A stretch of DNA of 10,395 nt from CAVPGH01 sp046726955 (GTDB lineage: Bacteria > Acidobacteriota > Vicinamibacteria > Fen-336): the NCBI GenBank assembly GCA_046726955.1, contig JBKPBQ010000117.1, positions 1-10,395 on the forward strand. Direction: 5' to 3'. The notes under the pieces were generated by a model. That model had not been told where the DNA came from. It saw only the letters and a list, made by a program, of their open reading frames with translations, and made no database searches. Shown one piece after another: positions 5,253 through 10,395 of this stretch. Position numbers and translations under genes: made by a program. How positions within the stretch are numbered: the stretch's first letter is position 1; the number at the start of each line of letters is the position of its first letter.

Positions 5253-7685
5253 ATGGATACCCTCGGCCGGGATCTTCGCCTCGCCGTTCGCCAGATCCGC
5301 CGGCGGCCGGGCTTCGCGCTCTCCGTCGTCTCGACGCTCGCCCTCGCCATCGCCGCCAACGTGGCGGTCTTCTCGGTCGTCGACGCCGTGCTGCTCCGCG
5401 CGCTGCCCTTCCGGGACCCCGACCGGTTGCTGTGGATCACGTCCGTCCGCGCCGACAACCCGACGGCGCCGTTCTCGCTCCCCGAGTACATGGACTATCG
5501 GGACCAGACGAAGACGCTCTCGGGGCTCGCGGCGTACGCCAACTGGAGCGCGAGCCTCGCCGGGGACCGCATCACGGAGCGGCTGCAGGGAGCCCGCCTG
5601 TCCGCCAACGCATTCGACGTGCTCGGCGCCTCGGCCGCCGCCGGCCGCCTGCTTAGCGACAGCGACGACCGCTCGGACGCCCCGCCGGTGGCGGTCGTGA
5701 GCTACCGCCTCTGGCAGCGCCAGCTCGGCGGCGCCCCGAGCGTCGTGGGACAGAGCGTCCGCATCAACACCGAGTCCTACGTGATCGTCGGCGTGCTCCC
5801 GAGGCACTTCCCCTTCCCGCTCCGAGACGTGGACGTTGTCGTCCCTCTCGTGCCCGATCGCGACCCGCTGCGCCACGTCCGCACGTCCGTGAACTTCCTG
5901 CGGCTCATCGGCCGCGCGAGTCCGGGCGCGAGCCGGGAACAGGCGCAGGCCGAGCTCAGCGCGATCTGCCGCTCGCTCAAGCAGCAGTTCCCGGTGGAGT
6001 ACGCGCAGAAGGAGGCGGTGCGCGCGGTGTCGCTGCACGAGGCGCTCGTGGGCGACCTGCGGCCGTCGATGCTCGTCCTCCTCGGCGCGGTCCTCGTCGT
6101 GCTCGCGACGGCGCTCGCCAACCTCGCCTCGCTCGTGCTCGTCCGGGCCGGCGAGCGCAGAGGCGAGCTCGCCGTCCGCGTCGCGATCGGGGCGTCGCGG
6201 CGGCAACTCGTGCGCCAGCTCCTGGCCGAGGCTTTCCTCCTGGCCCTCTGCGGGAGCGTGGTGGGCTGGCTGCTCGCGGCGGCGGCGGTGTCGGCGATCG
6301 TCCCCCTGGCGCCGGCTTCGATTCCCCGCCTGGGCGAGGTGTCGGTCGACCTCCGGGTCCTCGCCTTCGCGACGTTCGTCGCCACTGCGGTCACGGCACT
6401 CCTCACGCTCGCGCCCCTGAGTGTCGCCCTCCGCACCCGCGGCGGAGACGTGCTGCGCCTGGAGAGCAGGGGCGCGTTGGGCGATCGCTCGAGCGGCCGC
6501 GTCCGGCAGGCGCTGGTGGCGGCGGAGATCGCGGCCGCTCTCGTCCTCCTCCTCGCGACGGGAGCGCTCCTCGCCAACGTGCGCCGGCTGCAGGACGTGC
6601 CTCTCGGCTTCCGGCCGGATGCCGTGTTCCAGGCTCGGGTGTCGCTCCCGCCTTCCTACCGAACGCCCGACGACCTTGCCCGCTTCTACGACGCGCTCTC
6701 GGTGCGCCTCGCGGCCATGCCGGGTGTCGACGGCGTCGGGCTCGTGTCGATCGCCCCGCTCAGCGGGCTCCTGGCGACCGTGCCGTTCGCGGTGGAAGGC
6801 GAGGACCGTCGGGAGGCGGACAAGCCGAGCGTGAACCTGCGCGCGATCACGCCCGGGTACCTGGGAGCAGTAGGGACGCGCGTCGTCGCGGGCCGATCGT
6901 TCGCGGAGACCGACCGCGCGGATGCGCCGCCCGTGGCCCTCGTCAGCGCCGCGCTGGCCGCGCGGTTCCTGCAGGGCAGCCCGCTCGGCCGCCGAGTCCT
7001 CATCGACGACAACTCGACGGGCCCGCGGCCCGTGGAGGTGGCGGGTGTCGTCGAGGACATCCGTCAGGTGACGCTCGACGGACCTCCGACGCTCGACGTC
7101 TACCTCCCGCTGCGTCAGATCCACCCCGACGGCGCAGGCTTCGTCCGCAGCAACCAGTTCTGGATGGTGAAGACGCGCAGCGCGCCCGAGGCCTTCCGCG
7201 AGACCTTCGTGAGGGAGCTGCGCGCCGTGGACGAGGACGCCGCGGTTTCGGGGCCGGGGTCCATGCGGCAGTACGTGGACGCGTGGCTCGGCCCGCGCCG
7301 CTTCGCGCTGGGCCTGCTCGGCGCGTTCTCGCTCACCGGCGTTCTCCTCGCCGTGGGCGGCGTGTACGGCCTCGTCTCGTACACGGTCGGCCAGCGTCGG
7401 CGCGAGATCGGCCTGCGCATGGCGATCGGCGCCACCGAGCACGACGTGCGGCGGCTCGTCCTGGGCCAGGCCGCGCGTCTCGGAGTCGCCGGCATCGCGA
7501 CGGGCGCCGCCCTCGTCGCGGTCCTGCGGCCGGTGGCGGCGAACGTCGCGCGCGACGCGTCGTTCTCCCCGGCCCTCGCCCTCGGGACGGGAGGGCTGCT
7601 CCTGGCACTCGTGACCGTGGCCGCCTGGCTGCCCGCCCGCCGCGCCGCGCGGATCTCACCGACCGTGGCGCTCAAGGAGGAGTGA
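5253..7685 (+). CDS. ADOP-type duplicated FtsX/MacB permease without ATPase
   Basis: 810 residues, the usual size for the acidobacterial duplicated orphan permease family. The layout is two MacB-like units: TM1 (about 21-47), periplasmic MacB-core domain (about 50-255), FtsX-type TMs 2-4 (about 272-297, 323-350, 369-393), then TM5 (about 420-443), a second periplasmic domain (about 445-680), and TMs 6-8 (about 684-711, 743-762, 776-794). The ends are typical: LRLAVRQIRRRPGF at the N-terminus and PARRAARISPTVALKEE at the C-terminus. FtsX coupling segments appear twice (RRGELAVRVAIGASR, QRRREIGLRMAIGATE). No ATP-binding subunit is encoded in the window, hence 'orphan'. The Perm-prefix domain found on some relatives is absent. 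The ATG lies 2 nt after the upstream stop and has GGAGAGGG 10 nt upstream. Its role, whether export, envelope stress or none with ATP, is unknown for the family. Confidence 0.94.
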   Translation: MDTLGRDLRLAVRQIRRRPGFALSVVSTLALAIAANVAVFSVVDAVLLRALPFRDPDRLLWITSVRADNPTAPFSLPEYMDYRDQTKTLSGLAAYANWSASLAGDRITERLQGARLSANAFDVLGASAAAGRLLSDSDDRSDAPPVAVVSYRLWQRQLGGAPSVVGQSVRINTESYVIVGVLPRHFPFPLRDVDVVVPLVPDRDPLRHVRTSVNFLRLIGRASPGASREQAQAELSAICRSLKQQFPVEYAQKEAVRAVSLHEALVGDLRPSMLVLLGAVLVVLATALANLASLVLVRAGERRGELAVRVAIGASRRQLVRQLLAEAFLLALCGSVVGWLLAAAAVSAIVPLAPASIPRLGEVSVDLRVLAFATFVATAVTALLTLAPLSVALRTRGGDVLRLESRGALGDRSSGRVRQALVAAEIAAALVLLLATGALLANVRRLQDVPLGFRPDAVFQARVSLPPSYRTPDDLARFYDALSVRLAAMPGVDGVGLVSIAPLSGLLATVPFAVEGEDRREADKPSVNLRAITPGYLGAVGTRVVAGRSFAETDRADAPPVALVSAALAARFLQGSPLGRRVLIDDNSTGPRPVEVAGVVEDIRQVTLDGPPTLDVYLPLRQIHPDGAGFVRSNQFWMVKTRSAPEAFRETFVRELRAVDEDAAVSGPGSMRQYVDAWLGPRRFALGLLGAFSLTGVLLAVGGVYGLVSYTVGQRRREIGLRMAIGATEHDVRRLVLGQAARLGVAGIATGAALVAVLRPVAANVARDASFSPALALGTGGLLLALVTVAAWLPARRAARISPTVALKEE

Positions 7686-7700
7686 GGTCCGTTCGTGCGA

Positions 7701-7706
7701 TAAGCT
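7701..7706 (+). promoter_or_regulatory. TAAGCT, possible internal -10 element before the hydrolase
   Basis: In the 30-nt gap before the hydrolase, TGCGATAAGCT contains a TANNNT hexamer ending 9 nt before the ATG at 7716. GATAAG with an upstream TG is an overlapping extended -10-like reading. The hydrolase start lacks a Shine-Dalgarno sequence, so an internal short-leader promoter is possible. Weak evidence. Confidence 0.2.
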
Positions 7707-7715
7707 CGGGCCTCG

Positions 7716-9815
7716 ATGAGCACTCGAGCTGCCGCACGCCTATCGTCGCTACTGGCTCTCGGCGTCGCGGTCGCCACGACTTCGCTCGCGGCGGAGCGCG
7801 CCACGAAGGGTCCAGTCGAGCCTTCTCCTCCCCGGTACGGGATCGAGATCCGCGACGCCTGGATCCCGATGCCCGACGGCGTCCGCCTGGCCGCCGACCT
7901 CTACGTGCCCACGGGCGGACGCGCGGGAGAGCGCTTCCCCGTGCTGCTCGAGTACCTGCCCTACCGGAAGACGGAGGCGCGGAGGCGCAACTACGCGCTC
8001 TATTCCTACTTCGTCCGCCGCGGCTACCTCGTGGCGCGTGTGGACATCCGCGGGACGGGAAACAGCGAAGGTCGGCTCATTCCGTACGAGTACTCGGACC
8101 AGGAGAACGCGGACGGCGACTCGGTCATCGCGTGGCTCGCCGCGCAGACGTTCTCGACCGGCAAGGTCGGGATGTTCGGCGTGTCGTGGGGCGGCTTCAA
8201 CTCCATCCACATGGCGATGCGGAACCCGCCCGCGCTCAAGGCCATCATCGCCGTGGACGCGACCGACGACCTCTACGAGGACGACGTCCACTTCATGGAC
8301 GGGATGATCCACGTCGACTCGTGGGAGATGAGCCAGGACCTCTGGAACCTCCTGCCCGGCGCCCCCGAGTACCGGATCGACGACGAGTACTTCGCGAACC
8401 GGTTCGACACGCCGCCCTGGATGCTCACGTACAAGCGCCAGCAGCGGTACGGTCCGTTCTGGAAGCGCACGACGCTCAAGGAGCGGTACGAGTCGATCCG
8501 GATCCCCACCTTCGTGATCGGCGGCTTCTACGACGGCTATCGCGACAGCGTGCCGCGCATGCTGGAGCGCTTGAAGGCGCCGGTGAAAGCAATCGTCGGC
8601 CCGTGGTCGCACGCGTTCCCCCACGACGCCTACCCGAAGCCGCAGATCGAGTGGCGCCACGAGGCGGTCCGCTGGTTCGACCAGTGGCTCCGGGGACGCG
8701 ACACCGGGATCATGAGCGAGCCGCGTTTCGCGGTCTTCGTCCGCCGCTGGCACCCTCCGGGCCCGGTCCTCGTTGAGGCGCCCGGCGAGTGGCGCTACGA
8801 AGACGGCTGGCCGATCGCGCGCATCCGCGAGCGGACGCTGCACCCCCAGCCGAACCACACTCTCGCCGAGGCCGTCCCGCCGTCCGCCGAGCATCGCCTG
8901 CGCAACGTGCCGACGACCGCGATCGAGGCGGCAGGGCCGGTGATGTGGTTCGGCGACGTCGCCCCCGACCAGCGCCCCACGGACGCCTGGAGCCTCGTCT
9001 ACGACACCGATCCGATCGCGGAGGACCTGGAAATCCTCGGCCTGCCCCGCGCGCAGCTGGAGGTCTCGGCGGACGCGCCGCTCGCCCAGTGGTACGCGCG
9101 CCTGTCCGACGTCGCCCCCGACGGGACCGTGACGCTCGTCGCGAGCGCGGGCTTCAACGGCGCGCACCGCGAGTCTGCGGAAAACCCGAAGGCCCTCGAG
9201 CCGGGGCGCGCATTCCCGCTCGAGATCGAGATGCACTTCACGTCCTGGACGTTCCCCGCGGGACACCGCATCCGCCTGGCCATCCACAACACGCACTGGC
9301 CCATGCTCTGGCCGTCCCCGTATCCGGTGACCACGACGCTTCACCTCGGCTCCGCCACCCGCGTCGTCCTGCCGGTCGTTCCCTTCGAGGACCGACCCCG
9401 GCCGCGCTTCCTGCCCTCCGCGGAGGACCCGAAGCTCCCCGGCTACGGCACGCTCCAGGAGGAGACGACGTCCGGCTACGGCGAGATCTCGCGGGTCGAG
9501 CGCGACGTCGCCCGGCATTCCACTCGCGTCACCGCCCTCAACTCCGGCGCGTCGCAGTATCCCTGGGGCACCAGCCGCTACGACGAGTCGATCGTCCACG
9601 AGGCGCAGGACGACCATCCGGAGACCGCGTCCGTCCGTGGCGAGCACCGGATCGAGCTCAAGCTGTCCGACCGGACGCTGACCTTCGAGAGCCGGATCAC
9701 CTTCCGTAGCGACGCGGACCGCTTCTACTACACGGGCACCCGGCGTCTCCTGAAGGACGGCACGCTCGTGCGCGAGAAGGTCTGGGAGGACGCGATCCCG
9801 CGGGACTTCCAGTGA
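7716..9815 (+). CDS. Exported CocE/NonD-family alpha/beta-hydrolase (peptidase S15-like)
   Basis: A 699-residue serine hydrolase of the X-Pro dipeptidyl-peptidase/cocaine-esterase class, which cleaves esters or amides; the substrate is unknown. A signal peptide (about 1-26, ending SLAAE) predicts export. The S15 domain covers about 42-340. The triad is readable: S157 in GVSWGG, D273 in GGFYDGY and H299 in GPWSHAFP. Y83 in EYLPYRK matches the oxyanion-hole tyrosine of this family, and RVDIRGTGNSEG is conserved. A C-terminal jelly-roll domain (about 365-550) includes FTSWTFPAGHRIRLAIHNTHWP. Beyond it lie about 130 residues (about 565-699) that the minimal CocE fold does not need. They contain many charged and beta-like segments such as ELKLSDRTLTFESRITF. 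This tail occurs in some longer family members; its role is unknown. The gene lies 30 nt after the permease and is probably the last gene of the operon. Confidence 0.93.
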   Translation: MSTRAAARLSSLLALGVAVATTSLAAERATKGPVEPSPPRYGIEIRDAWIPMPDGVRLAADLYVPTGGRAGERFPVLLEYLPYRKTEARRRNYALYSYFVRRGYLVARVDIRGTGNSEGRLIPYEYSDQENADGDSVIAWLAAQTFSTGKVGMFGVSWGGFNSIHMAMRNPPALKAIIAVDATDDLYEDDVHFMDGMIHVDSWEMSQDLWNLLPGAPEYRIDDEYFANRFDTPPWMLTYKRQQRYGPFWKRTTLKERYESIRIPTFVIGGFYDGYRDSVPRMLERLKAPVKAIVGPWSHAFPHDAYPKPQIEWRHEAVRWFDQWLRGRDTGIMSEPRFAVFVRRWHPPGPVLVEAPGEWRYEDGWPIARIRERTLHPQPNHTLAEAVPPSAEHRLRNVPTTAIEAAGPVMWFGDVAPDQRPTDAWSLVYDTDPIAEDLEILGLPRAQLEVSADAPLAQWYARLSDVAPDGTVTLVASAGFNGAHRESAENPKALEPGRAFPLEIEMHFTSWTFPAGHRIRLAIHNTHWPMLWPSPYPVTTTLHLGSATRVVLPVVPFEDRPRPRFLPSAEDPKLPGYGTLQEETTSGYGEISRVERDVARHSTRVTALNSGASQYPWGTSRYDESIVHEAQDDHPETASVRGEHRIELKLSDRTLTFESRITFRSDADRFYYTGTRRLLKDGTLVREKVWEDAIPRDFQ

Positions 9816-9840
9816 CTCGTGTCGTGCTGCGTGGTCAGAA

Positions 9841-9853
9841 CGCCGACGCGGCG
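9841..9853. terminator. GC hairpin between convergent genes, weak terminator candidate
   Basis: CGCCG-ACG-CGGCG, a perfect 5-bp stem with a 3-nt loop, sits in the 39-nt gap between the converging stops at 9815 and 9855. It could end transcripts from both sides. Neither side has a real T run (only TTCT on the minus strand), so factor-dependent termination or chance is as likely. Confidence 0.25.
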
Positions 9854-9854
9854 G

Positions 9855-10319
9855 CTAGTGGACCCAGACGTTCTGCGCGTCGTCCGGTCCGATCCAGTCG
9901 GTGATCTGGAAGATCCGGAGCAGCGTCCCCTCGTAGGCCCACGTCCACAGCCGGCGGTCGGCGATCTCGAGCGTGCCGCGTCCCGTCGTCAGGGGCGTCG
10001 GCCCGAGCTGGACGGCGCTGCCCTGGCCGGGGTACCACTTGAACACGTACCAGCCGAAGATGTCCTTTCGGCCGTTGTAGGTCCCGTGCGCGCCGATGAT
10101 GTGCACGCCGTCGCGCGCGAAGAAGACGTTCGGCTCGACTCCGCCGTACGGCTGGAATCCCGCCGGGAATGGAACCTCGGCCACGAACTGGACCGCGGAG
10201 GCGGCGGGTACCCCGGCCGCGTGGACGATCGGCTCTCCCCAGCGCGGCACGAAGCGCGCGAGGCCCGCGCCGAGGACGAACGCGACGAGGAGTAAGACGA
10301 GCTGAAGCGAGCGACGCAT
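9855..10319 (-). CDS. Small membrane-anchored or exported protein, unknown function
   Basis: 154 residues. The N-terminus MRRSLQ followed by a hydrophobic stretch (about 6-22) and RFVPRWGEP is a signal peptide or single membrane anchor. There is no obvious cleavage site right after the core; AAGVPAAS (about 34-41) could be a later one. The remaining 110 residues are rich in aromatic and glycine residues with alternating beta-like segments (VQFVAEVPFP, PNVFFARDGVHIIGAHG, FGWYVFKWYPG, RRLWTWAYEG), suggesting a small beta domain outside the cytoplasm. It ends in NVWVH. No cysteines are seen. I do not recognise the family. The ATG at 10319 is supported by AGGAG 6 nt upstream and by the promoter at 10366-10394. 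It is convergent with the hydrolase and looks like an independent unit. Confidence 0.8.
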   Translation of the reverse strand: MRRSLQLVLLLVAFVLGAGLARFVPRWGEPIVHAAGVPAASAVQFVAEVPFPAGFQPYGGVEPNVFFARDGVHIIGAHGTYNGRKDIFGWYVFKWYPGQGSAVQLGPTPLTTGRGTLEIADRRLWTWAYEGTLLRIFQITDWIGPDDAQNVWVH

Positions 10320-10325
10320 CGGAGG

Positions 10326-10339
10326 CTCCTTTCGGGAGG
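10326..10339 (-). promoter_or_regulatory. Ribosome binding site inside a short leader hairpin
   Basis: On the minus strand the leader reads CCTCCCGAAAGGAG just before CCTCCG-ATG. AGGAG is a strong Shine-Dalgarno at 6 nt from the start. It is flanked on both sides by CCTCC, and the upstream copy can pair with it (CTCC-CGAAA-GGAG, 4 bp), so access to ribosomes could be modulated. The stem is short and may be coincidental; the binding site itself is secure. Confidence 0.5.
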
Positions 10340-10365
10340 ATGAGTGCAACGTCTGCAGGCCGCGC

Positions 10366-10394
10366 ACTCTAGCGTCCCGACGGGCCCCACTCAA
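10366..10394 (-). promoter_or_regulatory. Sigma70-like promoter of the small membrane-anchored protein
   Basis: On the minus strand, TTGAGT (10389-10394; 4/6 to the -35 consensus) is followed after exactly 17 bp by TAGAGT (10366-10371; 4/6 to the -10 consensus). Transcription would begin near 10359, giving a leader of about 40 nt that includes the AGGAG site. It is the best canonical promoter in the window. Confidence 0.45.
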
Positions 10395-10395
10395 C

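Noticed and set aside
5214..7442. 742-residue open frame antisense to the permease
   Set aside because: Same Arg/His/Glu-rich shadow composition; the hydrophobic segments and family ends are on the plus strand.
7749..9647. 632-residue open frame antisense to the hydrolase
   Set aside because: A shadow of the plus-strand gene, which has a complete catalytic triad.
1..10395. Mobile element, CRISPR array, tRNA or rRNA
   Set aside because: No transposase or integrase, terminal repeats, regularly spaced repeats or RNA-gene signatures were seen, and composition is uniform apart from the small intergenic gaps.

Overview
The window is very GC-rich, chromosomal bacterial DNA, and its gene content points to Acidobacteriota or a close relative. 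Two families carry most of that inference. One is an FtsX/MacB permease with two permease halves and no ATPase (the ADOP type, 'acidobacterial duplicated orphan permease'). The other is a PknB-like kinase with a GTVAYMSPEQARG activation segment, followed by a membrane segment and what looks like the start of an extracytoplasmic domain. The taxon is inferred from families; no marker gene is present.

Layout. The minus strand of the left quarter holds a Ser/Thr protein kinase that runs off the left edge (1-1166). Upstream of it on the same strand is a GlxA-type regulator with a DJ-1/PfpI domain and an AraC DNA-binding domain (1341-2345). A 116-bp divergent intergenic region follows. Four plus-strand genes then run almost without gaps from 2462 to 9815: a small exported protein with two similar-looking halves, a stand-alone molybdopterin (bis-MGD) oxidoreductase with a 4Fe-4S motif, the ADOP permease, and an exported CocE/NonD-type alpha/beta-hydrolase. 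The first two overlap by 1 nt, the next pair is 2 nt apart and the last pair 30 nt apart, so a single transcript is likely. A convergent minus-strand gene for a small membrane-anchored protein of unknown function (9855-10319) closes the window, with a good promoter and ribosome binding site upstream.

How the genes may work together. The GlxA-type regulator is divergent from the four-gene cluster and is the natural candidate for its local control. The cluster combines a cytoplasmic redox enzyme, a membrane permease-like protein, an exported ester/amide hydrolase and an exported protein of unknown fold. That would fit uptake or detoxification of an ester- or amide-containing compound, but no substrate can be read from the sequence.

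No tRNA, rRNA, CRISPR array, insertion sequence or attachment site was seen. The most unusual items are the composition of the four-gene cluster, a possible five-cysteine mini-protein ending one base before the kinase start, and starts with a TANNNT hexamer 6-9 nt upstream in place of a Shine-Dalgarno sequence.
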